This document shows, in pieces, positions 41,207 to 48,117 of a stretch of DNA of 64,000 bases. The stretch spans positions 37,080-101,079 of the forward strand of contig CAJUDV010000002.1 of NCBI GenBank assembly GCA_910585385.1, in the 5' to 3' direction. The notes under the pieces are model-generated. The model saw nothing but the letters and a program-made list of their open reading frames with translations. It ran no database searches and was not told the DNA's origin. This DNA comes from an uncultured Oscillibacter sp. Lineage in GTDB: Bacteria > Bacillota > Clostridia > Oscillospirales > Oscillospiraceae. The translations under genes were made by a program, and so were the position numbers. Position 1 is the first letter of the stretch. Every line of letters begins with the position of its first letter.

Positions 41207-42316
41207 ATGAAATTAGGAATCGTGGGACTGCCCAACGTGGGCAAGTCCACTCTGTTCAACGCCATCACCAACGCCGGCGCCGAGAGCGCGAACTACCCCT
41301 TTTGCACCATCGACCCCAACGTGGGCATGGTGGCCGTGCCCGATGAGCGGCTGGACCGTCTGGCGGAGATGTACGAGCCGGACAAGAAGACTCCGGCGGT
41401 CATTGAGTTTGTAGATATTGCCGGCCTTGTAAAGGGGGCCAGTCAGGGCGCGGGCCTGGGCAACAAGTTCCTGGCCAACATCCGGGAGACGGATGCCATT
41501 GTCCATGTGGTCCGCTGCTTTGACGATGAGAACATCATGCATGTGGTGGCCGACGCCGGCACCAATGTCCCCGTGGACCCCCTGGGGGATATTGAGACCA
41601 TTGACCTGGAGCTGATCATGGCGGACCTGGAGATGGTGAACCGCCGGGTGGAAAAGGCTCAGAAGGCCGCCAAGGGGGACCGGAAGTTCCTCCATGAGGC
41701 GGAGGTTTTCAAGGCTCTGGCGGAGCACCTGAACGCCGGGAAATCCGCCCGCACCTATCAGTGTGATGACGATGACATGGCCCTGATCGAGACCAGCGAC
41801 CTCCTGAGCCTCAAGCCCATTATCTACGCCGCCAACACCGATGAGGACGGCTTTGCCAATCTGGATAAAAATCGGTATTACCAGCAGGTGAAGACCCTGG
41901 CGGAGCGGGAGGGGGCCCAGGTATTGCCCATCTGCGCCAAGCTGGAGCAGGACATCGCCGAGCTGGAGGGCGAGGAGAGGCAGATGTTCCTGGAGGAGCT
42001 GGGGGTGGAGGAGTCCGGCCTGGACCGGCTCATCAAGTGCTCCTACACCCTGCTGGGCCTTATCTCCTTCCTGACCTACGGCAAGGACGAGTGCCGGGCC
42101 TGGACCGTCAGAAAAGGCACCAAGGCCCCCAGGGCCGCCGGCAAGATCCACACCGACATCGAGCGGGGCTTCATCCGCGCAGAGGTCATCGCCTACGAGG
42201 ACATGATGAAGTGCGGCAGCGTCAACGCCGCCAAGGAGAAGGGCCTCCTCCGCAGCGAGGGCAAGGAGTACGTGGTTCAGGACGGCGACATGATCTACTT
42301 CCGCTTCAACGTGTGA
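41207..42316 (+). CDS. ychF: Redox-regulated ATPase/GTPase YchF (Obg family)
   Basis: 369 aa, typical size. G1 loop is GLPNVGKST (about 6-14), G3 DIAGLVKGAS (about 65-74), and the unusual YchF G4-type motif is AANTDEDG (about 206-213). A coiled-coil insertion lies at about 130-165, and the C-terminal TGS domain has the conserved ending HTDIERGFIRAEVIAYEDM. It binds ribosomes and prefers ATP to GTP in other species. CAAGGAGG precedes the start. It follows the structured element and is followed after 2 bp by a small gene. Confidence 0.95.
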   Translation: MKLGIVGLPNVGKSTLFNAITNAGAESANYPFCTIDPNVGMVAVPDERLDRLAEMYEPDKKTPAVIEFVDIAGLVKGASQGAGLGNKFLANIRETDAIVHVVRCFDDENIMHVVADAGTNVPVDPLGDIETIDLELIMADLEMVNRRVEKAQKAAKGDRKFLHEAEVFKALAEHLNAGKSARTYQCDDDDMALIETSDLLSLKPIIYAANTDEDGFANLDKNRYYQQVKTLAEREGAQVLPICAKLEQDIAELEGEERQMFLEELGVEESGLDRLIKCSYTLLGLISFLTYGKDECRAWTVRKGTKAPRAAGKIHTDIERGFIRAEVIAYEDMMKCGSVNAAKEKGLLRSEGKEYVVQDGDMIYFRFNV

Positions 42317-42318
42317 GT

Positions 42319-42522
42319 ATGACGGAGCTGGAACGTTTGGCGGCCTATGACCGCATGTACGGAGACCTTCTGCGGGAGCGGGAGGGGGTTCTCACAAAGC
42401 TGGAGGAGCTGCGCTCCGCCGGAAAGCAGCGGGGCGCCACCTACCAGCAGCTGCTGGCCCAGAAGCTGACGCTGCAAAATCTGATGGGCAGGTTTGAGAT
42501 CTACGGCATCAGGCCGGAATAA
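42319..42522 (+). CDS. Small helical protein downstream of ychF
   Basis: 67 aa, charged and probably all helical (TELERLAAYDRMYGDLLRE; VLTKLEELRSAGKQ; YQQLLAQKLTLQNLMGRFEIYGI). It starts 2 bp after the ychF stop codon and ends right at a strong terminator, so it is the second gene of the ychF operon. Third codon positions are GC-rich as in its neighbours. I do not recognise a named family. Translation is probably coupled to ychF, since no strong separate ribosome site is visible. Confidence 0.65.
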   Translation: MTELERLAAYDRMYGDLLREREGVLTKLEELRSAGKQRGATYQQLLAQKLTLQNLMGRFEIYGIRPE

Positions 42523-42573
42523 CGCCGAAGGGGCGGACGTTGACGTGTCCGCCCCTTCGGCGCGAAATTTTTT
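42523..42573 (+). terminator. Strong terminator of the ychF operon
   Basis: CGCCGAAGGGGCGGAC (42523-42538) and GTCCGCCCCTTCGGCG (42547-42562), followed by CGAAATTTTTTT. Confidence 0.92.
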
Positions 42574-42581
42574 TCTCCGCC

Positions 42582-42610
42582 TGAAACAATCCGGCCGCTC
42601 CGGACGTATT
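42582..42610 (+). promoter_or_regulatory. ECF-type promoter, probably autoregulatory
   Basis: TGAAAC (42582-42587) and CGTATT (42605-42610) with 17 bp between them resemble ECF sigma promoters (GAAAC/CGTA type). It lies 52 bp before the sigma gene, so the factor may drive its own transcription. Confidence 0.5.
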
Positions 42611-42661
42611 ATCAGTGAAAGGCGCTTTTCCACCGAAATATTGACAAAAGGAGGCATTGTT

Positions 42662-43198
42662 ATGGATGAACAAGCGGTGTTTCTCCGCAATGCCATGGAG
42701 GCTCACGGCGGGCCGGTGTACCGGCTGGCCCTGTGCCGCCTGCAAAACACGGCGGACGCCGAGGACGTCTATCAGGACGTATTTCTCCGGCTGCTGAGGG
42801 AGGGGGCCCGGGACTGGGACGGCGAATATCTCAAGGCGTGGCTCCTTCGAACGGCGCTGAACCGGTGCGTGGATGTTCAGCGGTTCCGGCTGCGGCGGCC
42901 GGTGCTGTCGCTGGATGAGGTGCCGGAGCTGGCCCAGCCTGCCGACAGCCAGGCGGCGGAGCTGTGGGAGGCGGTGTCCTGCCTGCCGGAGGGAGAGCGG
43001 ACGGCGGTGCACCTGCACTACGCGGAGGGGTACCGGACCGAGGAGATTGCCGCCATGCTGGGTGTTCCGGGAACGACGGTGCGCACCCGGCTCCGCCGGG
43101 CGAGAATGAGACTGAAAGATCTGTTGGGAGGTACGGACGATGAAGGAGAACAGGTATCAGAGAACAGTGGAGAACATCTGCGTGCCCGCCGGGCTTGA
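42662..43198 (+). CDS. ECF-type RNA polymerase sigma factor
   Basis: 178 aa. Region 2 (VYRLALCRLQNTADAEDVYQDVFLRLL; YLKAWLLRTALNRCVDVQRFRLRRP) spans about 18-85. Region 4 (LPEGERTAVHLHYAEGYRTEEIAAMLGVPGTTVRTRLRRARMRLKDLL) spans about 108-158. The start has AAAGGAGG upstream. It is followed, with a 59-bp overlap, by a membrane protein gene in the classic sigma/anti-sigma order. A GAAAC/CGTATT promoter upstream suggests autoregulation. It is only distantly similar to the factor at 30034. Confidence 0.88.
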   Translation: MDEQAVFLRNAMEAHGGPVYRLALCRLQNTADAEDVYQDVFLRLLREGARDWDGEYLKAWLLRTALNRCVDVQRFRLRRPVLSLDEVPELAQPADSQAAELWEAVSCLPEGERTAVHLHYAEGYRTEEIAAMLGVPGTTVRTRLRRARMRLKDLLGGTDDEGEQVSENSGEHLRARRA

Positions 43199-44069
43199 GG
43201 AGCGGGTGCTGTCCGCGGCCCGGCGCCAGGGGGCGGCGGAGCGGGCTGCCGGACGCGGGCGGTTCCGCCCGGTGATGCGGGCGGCGGTGTGCGCCGTGTG
43301 CGCCCTGACCCTGGTGCTGGGGAGCGTTCACCTGCGGCCCCCCGCCGGCCCCATGGACTCCGCCCCGGAGAGCGGGGATTCAGACTCCGTCCGGCAGGAG
43401 GTTCCCGGAGTGCTTCCCCTGACCCTTTCCTTCGGCCTGACGGCCTATGCCGCCGGCACCGGGGAGGCCTACCCCGTGGGAGAGGACGGCGCCATTGCCT
43501 TTGCCATGGGCGAGGGGATGACCAACCCCGGGGAGGGGGACTACACCGGCTGTCTCTTCCAGGTCACTGGGGAGGACATCGCCGCCGTGGCGCTGTCCAT
43601 CGACCGGGGCGGGCTGTACCGCTACCGGACGCTGGAGAACCTGACGGAGGAGGAGATGGCGGATTTCCGGCGGCGCATGGGCACGCCGGAGCTGGCCACC
43701 GCGGCCATCAGCCAGACCGATGACGGCGTGTGGTACATGCCGGAGATGGTGCTCCTGGGGGAGCGCGCGGAGGAGGAGTATGACCCGGAGACCCGGTACG
43801 GCTTCTGGGTTTCCCCGGAGGACATGGCCTGGAACACAGGTCTTGGCATCTCCACCGAGGCCCAGATGGACGCCGACTACTTTGACGGCGCGGCTCTCAC
43901 CGTCACCGCCGTGTTTGAAAACGGCGGGGAGAGTACCCGGGTCTACCGTCTCCACAGCGGCCGCCTCAAGGCGGAGCGGACGGAGGACTATGTGCTCGCC
44001 GTCCTGCCGGAGCTGGCGGGAGAGGAGGACCCCTGGGTATACGGCATCTACGCCGTGCCGGAGGAATAA
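43140..44069 (+). CDS. Membrane-anchored anti-sigma-like protein
   Basis: 309 aa. A cytoplasmic N-terminus (about 1-48, NRYQRTVENICVPAGLEERVL) precedes one membrane helix (VMRAAVCAVCALTLVLGSVHL, about 48-68) and a large exported domain rich in Gly, Glu and Tyr with repeats of a DxxG type. I do not recognise the exported domain. The 59-bp overlap with the sigma gene fixes the partnership and suggests sensing of an envelope signal. No zinc-finger anti-sigma motif is visible. Confidence 0.72.
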   Translation: MKENRYQRTVENICVPAGLEERVLSAARRQGAAERAAGRGRFRPVMRAAVCAVCALTLVLGSVHLRPPAGPMDSAPESGDSDSVRQEVPGVLPLTLSFGLTAYAAGTGEAYPVGEDGAIAFAMGEGMTNPGEGDYTGCLFQVTGEDIAAVALSIDRGGLYRYRTLENLTEEEMADFRRRMGTPELATAAISQTDDGVWYMPEMVLLGERAEEEYDPETRYGFWVSPEDMAWNTGLGISTEAQMDADYFDGAALTVTAVFENGGESTRVYRLHSGRLKAERTEDYVLAVLPELAGEEDPWVYGIYAVPEE

Positions 44070-44082
44070 GCGTTTTCCCGGA

Positions 44083-44109
44083 GGGGGGGCCGCCGACGGC
44101 GGCCCCCCC
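44083..44109 (+). terminator. GC-rich hairpin after the sigma/anti-sigma operon
   Basis: A perfect 12-bp stem, GGGGGGGCCGCC (44083-44094) with GGCGGCCCCCCC (44098-44109), and a 3-nt loop. There is no U tract. Confidence 0.6.
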
Positions 44110-44145
44110 TCGCTAGCCTTTCGCGGCCTGAGGCGCAAAAGAAGA

Positions 44146-44174
44146 TTGCAAATCATTCCCCGGTATGATACATT
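44146..44174 (+). promoter_or_regulatory. Promoter of thrH
   Basis: TTGCAA (44146-44151), a 17-bp spacer and TACATT (44169-44174), 54 bp before the thrH start. Confidence 0.55.
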
Positions 44175-44228
44175 TATTTTATACAGCGCGCAAGATGCGG
44201 TATGAGGCCGCAAAATGGGAGGAACAGC

Positions 44229-44828
44229 ATGAATATCGTATGTTTGGATATGGAGGGCGTTCTGGTGCCCGAGATCTGGATCGCCTTCTCCGAGGCCAGC
44301 GGCATTCCGGAGCTGCGGCGCACCACCCGTGACGAGCCCGACTATGACAAGCTGATGAAATTCCGCCTGGGAATTTTGAGGGAGCACGGCCTGGGCTTAA
44401 AAGAAATTCAGGCTACCATCGCCAAGATCGACCCCCTGCCCGGCGCCAGGGAGTTTATGGACGAGCTGAGGACATTAACCCAGGTCATCATCCTCAGCGA
44501 CACCTTCGAGGAGTTCGCGCGGCCCCTGATGGAGAAGCTGAACTGGCCCACGATCTTCTGCAACTCTCTGGAGGTGGCGGAGAGCGGCGAGATCACCGGT
44601 TACAGAATGCGCTGCGAGAAGTCCAAGCTCACCACCGTCAAGGCCCTCCAGTCCATCGGGTACGACACCATCGCCGCCGGGGACAGCTTCAACGATTTGG
44701 GCATGATCCAGGCCAGCAAGGCCGGATTCCTGTTCAAGAGCACGGAGCAGATTAAGAAGGACTACCCTCAGTTCCCGGCCTACGAGGAGTTTGACGATTT
44801 GCTCGGCGCCATCAAGGCGGCGCTGTAA
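44229..44828 (+). CDS. thrH: Phosphoserine phosphatase / homoserine phosphotransferase
   Basis: 199 aa HAD-superfamily enzyme. Motif I is CLDMEGVLVPEIW (nucleophile Asp about residue 7; the second Asp of DxD is replaced by Glu, as in ThrH/SerB-like enzymes). Motif II is VIILSDTFEEFA, and motif IV is AAGDSFNDLGMI. ThrH enzymes dephosphorylate phosphoserine and can move the phosphate to homoserine. The start at 44229 has GGGAGGA upstream. It is followed by a DUF1015 gene, as in other Firmicutes where DUF1015 accompanies serine genes. Confidence 0.9.
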   Translation: MNIVCLDMEGVLVPEIWIAFSEASGIPELRRTTRDEPDYDKLMKFRLGILREHGLGLKEIQATIAKIDPLPGAREFMDELRTLTQVIILSDTFEEFARPLMEKLNWPTIFCNSLEVAESGEITGYRMRCEKSKLTTVKALQSIGYDTIAAGDSFNDLGMIQASKAGFLFKSTEQIKKDYPQFPAYEEFDDLLGAIKAAL

Positions 44829-44976
44829 GGCGGGATGGACCTGGGTTTTTTGCGGGGGGGCCCTGTGGGAGATATTCAAGGGGCCGCTGATGATTCTGGC
44901 TGCGCCGGCAATTCCCCTGCTTCTGATCTGCCTGACGGTCATTGCGGTTATGGTAATCCGGGAAGTGCGGAAATAG
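44791..44976 (+). CDS. Possible small membrane protein overlapping the thrH end
   Basis: The frame gives a 61-aa product with a convincing membrane helix (LMILAAPAIPLLLICLTVIAVMVI) followed by REVRK, a plausible single-pass topology. The only ATG upstream lies inside thrH and has no good ribosome site. The hydrophobic part is in the 172-bp gap between thrH and the DUF1015 gene. It may be a real short gene with an unusual start, or chance. Low confidence. Confidence 0.3.
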   Translation: MTICSAPSRRRCKAGWTWVFCGGALWEIFKGPLMILAAPAIPLLLICLTVIAVMVIREVRK

Positions 44977-45000
44977 AATATACAGGAAGGGAGACACAAT

Positions 45001-46281
45001 ATGAATCCAAAGTTTGAGAAGCTGGGCTTCTATCCCGCCGGCGTCCTGCTGCCAAAGGACGCGGACATGACGAAGTGGGCCGTGGTGGCCTGCGACCAGT
45101 TTACCTCCCAGCCGTCGTACTGGCAGGCGGTGGAGGACACCGTGGGGGACGCCCCCTCCACGCTGCGCCTTATCCTGCCGGAGGCACGGCTGAACGACCC
45201 TGATGTGGATGGCCATATCGCCGCCATCAACGATTCCATGCAGAGGTATTTGGACCAGGGCGTGTTTCGGGAGCTGCCGGAGTCCCTCATTTATATAGAG
45301 CGGACCCAGTCTGACGGCCGGATCCGCCGGGGGCTCATCGGCATGGTGGATCTGGAGCAGTACGACTTCACCCCCGGCTCCGGCGCGCTGATCCGGGCCA
45401 CCGAGGGCACGGTGCTCTCCCGCATCCCGCCCCGGGTGCGGGTCCGGCAGGACGCGCCTGTTGAGCTGCCCCACGTGATGCTCCTTATCGACGATCCGGA
45501 CCGGACCGTCATCGAGCCCCTGGCGGCGGCCAGCGGGGAGATGGAGAAACTCTACGACTTCGATCTCCAGCAGGGGGGCGGACACCTCGCCGGCTGGCGC
45601 CTGACGGCGGCCCAGACGGACGCCGCGGCGGAGGCCCTGGCGGGCCTGTGCACGGAGGCGGAGATGGAGAGGAAGTACGGCATGAAGGGCGCGGCTCCCC
45701 TGCTCTTCGCCGTGGGGGACGGCAACCACTCCCTGGCCACCGCCAAGCAGTGCTATGAGAATTTGAAGAAGGTCACGCCGGAGGCGGAGTGGGCCGCCCT
45801 GCCCGCCCGGTACGCCCTGGTGGAGGTGGTGAACAACCACGACAGCGCCTTGACCTTTGAGCCCATCCACCGGGTGGTCTTCGGCGTGGAGCCGGAGAAG
45901 CTGCTGGAGGCCTTCAAAGCCTGCTACCCCGGCGCCCACGAGGGGGAGGGCGAGGGACACACCGTCGCCTACACTTACGCCGGGCGCACCGGCTTTGTCA
46001 CCGTGCCCCAGCCCCGGGTCCAGCTGGCGGTGGGCACCCTCCAGGCGTTTTTGGACGACTACGTCAAGGCGAATGGCGGCGAGGTGGACTACATCCACGG
46101 CGACGCGGTCACGGACGAGCTGGGGGCAAAACCCGGCAACATCGGCTTCAAGCTCCCGGCCATGGGCAAGGAGCAGCTCTTTAAAACCGTCATGGCCGAC
46201 GGCGTCCTGCCCCGCAAGACCTTCTCCATGGGCCATGCCCAGGATAAGCGGTACTATGTGGAGGCCCGGAAGATTAAATAG
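45001..46281 (+). CDS. DUF1015 family protein
   Basis: 426 aa, the usual length of DUF1015 (a family resembling SpoOJ/ParB-associated and HTH-linked proteins). Typical segments are YPAGVLLPKDADMTKWAVVACDQFTSQP near the N-terminus, a central LFAVGDGNHSLATAKQCYENLK, and IHGDAVTDELGAKPGNIGFKLPAM. The GDGNHSLA motif (about residues 238-245) is the most conserved. The biochemical function is unknown. Position after thrH suggests a link to serine or threonine phosphate metabolism (inference). AGGAAGGGAG precedes the start. Confidence 0.88.
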   Translation: MNPKFEKLGFYPAGVLLPKDADMTKWAVVACDQFTSQPSYWQAVEDTVGDAPSTLRLILPEARLNDPDVDGHIAAINDSMQRYLDQGVFRELPESLIYIERTQSDGRIRRGLIGMVDLEQYDFTPGSGALIRATEGTVLSRIPPRVRVRQDAPVELPHVMLLIDDPDRTVIEPLAAASGEMEKLYDFDLQQGGGHLAGWRLTAAQTDAAAEALAGLCTEAEMERKYGMKGAAPLLFAVGDGNHSLATAKQCYENLKKVTPEAEWAALPARYALVEVVNNHDSALTFEPIHRVVFGVEPEKLLEAFKACYPGAHEGEGEGHTVAYTYAGRTGFVTVPQPRVQLAVGTLQAFLDDYVKANGGEVDYIHGDAVTDELGAKPGNIGFKLPAMGKEQLFKTVMADGVLPRKTFSMGHAQDKRYYVEARKIK

Positions 46282-46286
46282 CGGAC

Positions 46287-46319
46287 CGCCCCGCGCCCTG
46301 TTCTCAGCGGCGCGGGGCG
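46287..46319 (+). terminator. Hairpin between the DUF1015 gene and ispE
   Basis: CGCCCCGCGCC (46287-46297) and GGCGCGGGGCG (46309-46319) with an 11-nt loop. There is no U tract, so read-through into ispE is likely. Confidence 0.5.
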
Positions 46320-46341
46320 TCTGTACAGGAAGAGGGATTCT

Positions 46342-47217
46342 ATGGAAGAGAGACTTGCGCCGGCGAAAATCAACCTGGCCCTGGACATCCTGGGCCCCAG
46401 GCCGGACGGCTACCACGAGATGCGGATGGTGATGCAGACCGTGTCCCTCTGCGACAGGGTGGCCCTGGAGGCGTCGGAGGAGGGCTTTGCCCTCCGTACG
46501 GACGGAGACTTTCTCCCGGCGGGGGAGAGGACTTTGGAGCAGCGGGCGGCGGAGGTGTTTTTCCGGGAGCTGGGCCGCCCTTGCCCGCCGCTGGCCGTGA
46601 GGCTGGAGAAGCGGACCCCGGCCTACGCTGGCCTGGGCGGCGGCAGCGCCGACGTGGCGGCCTTCCTGCGGCTTCTGCGGCAGCGCTACGCCCCGGAGAT
46701 GTCCCCGGAGACCCTGGAGAGAATCGGCCTGGCGGTGGGCAGCGACATGCCCTTCTGCATCCGGGGGGGCACCGCCCTGGCGGAGGGGCGGGGAGAGATT
46801 CTGTCGGACCTGCCGCCCCTGCCGCCTTGCTGGATTGTGATCTGCAAGCCCGATTTCGGCCTCCCCACGGGAGAGATGTTTGCCAGGGCACGGGGCAGAA
46901 TCTTCCAGAGCCGCCCGGATATTGACGGCATGGTCAGGGCGCTGGGGAAGGGAGACCTGGAGGGCGTCGCGAAGCGGCTTTACAATGTGTTTGAGGAAGT
47001 CCTGCCGCCGGAGACCAGGGAGGAGATCCAGGGGCTCAAGACGGCGATGCGCTGCTGCGGGGCGCTGAACGCCGCCATGAGCGGCTCCGGTCCTGCGGTG
47101 TTCGGAATCTTTTTGGAAGAGGAGGAGGCGGCCGCCGCCGCGGAATCCCTGCGAACGTGGTGCGGGCAGACCTTCCTGGCTCAGCCGGTGGAACGGCTGG
47201 ACGGCCCTGTGGTTTAG
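46342..47217 (+). CDS. ispE: 4-diphosphocytidyl-2-C-methyl-D-erythritol kinase
   Basis: 291 aa GHMP kinase of the MEP isoprenoid pathway. PAKINLALDILGPRPDGYHEMRMVMQTVSL is the IspE N-terminal signature (catalytic Lys and substrate-binding residues). The ATP loop is TPAYAGLGGGSADVAAFLRLL (about 93-113). The C-terminal AAMSGSGPAVFGIF closes the nucleotide site. It phosphorylates CDP-methylerythritol. GGAAGAGG precedes the start. The following gene, spoIIR, is on the same strand 73 bp on. Confidence 0.95.
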   Translation: MEERLAPAKINLALDILGPRPDGYHEMRMVMQTVSLCDRVALEASEEGFALRTDGDFLPAGERTLEQRAAEVFFRELGRPCPPLAVRLEKRTPAYAGLGGGSADVAAFLRLLRQRYAPEMSPETLERIGLAVGSDMPFCIRGGTALAEGRGEILSDLPPLPPCWIVICKPDFGLPTGEMFARARGRIFQSRPDIDGMVRALGKGDLEGVAKRLYNVFEEVLPPETREEIQGLKTAMRCCGALNAAMSGSGPAVFGIFLEEEEAAAAAESLRTWCGQTFLAQPVERLDGPVV

Positions 47218-47290
47218 AAACGAAAATTTCCGTCCATACTTGTGATAGACGCCGGGAGACCGGCCTACATAAGCAAAGGACGGAATGAAT

Positions 47291-47944
47291 ATGAAAACCG
47301 CTGTTACTTCCAGAAATAAGCTGAAACTCGTTGAGATCGCCCTGCTGGTGGGCCTGGCGGCCTTTCTGGCCTCCGGCGGCCTGGCCCTGCGGGCCCAGAC
47401 CCAGCTGGCGGAGCGGGTGGTGCGGCTCCATGTGCTGGCCAACTCCGACGGGGAGGAGGACCAGGAGCTGAAGCTGCTGGTGCGGGACCGGGTGCTGGCC
47501 CGGGCCACGGAGCTCTTGACCCAGGCCGGGAACCGGGCGGAGGCGGAGTCCCTTCTCCGGAGGGAGCTGCCGGAGCTGGAGGCCCTGGCGGCCCGGGAGC
47601 TGCGGGCTAACGGCTGTGATTACCCGGTGACGGCGGAGCTGACGGACACGGAGTTTCCCACCCGGGAGTACGACGGCTTCACCCTGCCGGCCGGGGAGTA
47701 TCTGGCTCTGCGGGTGGTCATCGGCGAGGGCGCGGGACGGAACTGGTGGTGCGTGGTGTTCCCACCCCTTTGCACCGCCGCCTCCGCCGAGGTCCCCGCC
47801 GCCGCCCTGGCGGCGGGCCTCACGGAGGACCAGGTGGGCCTCATCACGGAGGAGGACCGGGGCTATGTGCTGAAGTTCAAGACCGTGGAGTGGTGGGAGC
47901 AGCTTCGCTCGCAGCTTGCCGAAAGAGGATTTGCGAAAAGCTGA
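47291..47944 (+). CDS. spoIIR: Stage II sporulation protein R
   Basis: About 217 aa. An N-terminal membrane/signal segment (VEIALLVGLAAFLASGGLAL) is followed by the SpoIIR hallmark ERVVRLHVLANSDGEEDQELKLLVRDRVL. The conserved YLALRVVIGEGAGRNWWCVVFPPLC lies in the C-terminal half. In Bacillus it is secreted from the forespore and triggers SpoIIGA-dependent processing of pro-SigE. It shows the organism is a spore former. I chose the second ATG (47291), which is better spaced from AAAGGACGG. I could not find a convincing SigF promoter. Confidence 0.92.
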   Translation: MKTAVTSRNKLKLVEIALLVGLAAFLASGGLALRAQTQLAERVVRLHVLANSDGEEDQELKLLVRDRVLARATELLTQAGNRAEAESLLRRELPELEALAARELRANGCDYPVTAELTDTEFPTREYDGFTLPAGEYLALRVVIGEGAGRNWWCVVFPPLCTAASAEVPAAALAAGLTEDQVGLITEEDRGYVLKFKTVEWWEQLRSQLAERGFAKS

Positions 47945-47975
47945 GCGGGCTTCACCCGCCTTGAAAACCGGGAAA

Positions 47976-47995
47976 CGGTTTTAAAACAGACTCTA
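47976..47995 (+). repeat. Solo end of the dispersed inverted-repeat element (copy E)
   Basis: ACGGTTTTAAAACAGACTCTA is identical to the right-hand end of copy A (23272-23292). No matching left end or core is present. Confidence 0.65.
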
Positions 47996-48004
47996 GAACA
48001 GCTG

Positions 48005-48035
48005 AACCCACCGCCGGAGACTCCGGCGGTGGGTT
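48005..48035 (+). terminator. Hairpin between spoIIR and addB
   Basis: AACCCACCGCCGGA (48005-48018) and TCCGGCGGTGGGTT (48022-48035), followed by CTTTG. Confidence 0.75.
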
Positions 48036-48054
48036 CTTTGCCCGCTGAAAAGGT

Positions 48055-48083
48055 TTGCCCCGGCGGGCCGGCTGTGGTATCAT
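48055..48083 (+). promoter_or_regulatory. Promoter of the addBA operon
   Basis: TTGCCC (48055-48060), a 17-bp spacer and TATCAT (48078-48083), 35 bp before the addB start. Confidence 0.55.
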
Positions 48084-48117
48084 AGGGAAAACAGTCGAAA
48101 CCAGGAGGGCGGGCCTT

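Noticed and set aside
44835..45017. 60-codon frame between thrH and the DUF1015 gene
   Set aside because: It overlaps the DUF1015 start and has low-complexity, non-membrane content; the alternative frame with a membrane helix is the better candidate.
44812..47508. An 898-codon minus-strand open frame
   Set aside because: It runs antisense through the DUF1015 gene, ispE and the start of spoIIR, all of which are well recognised.
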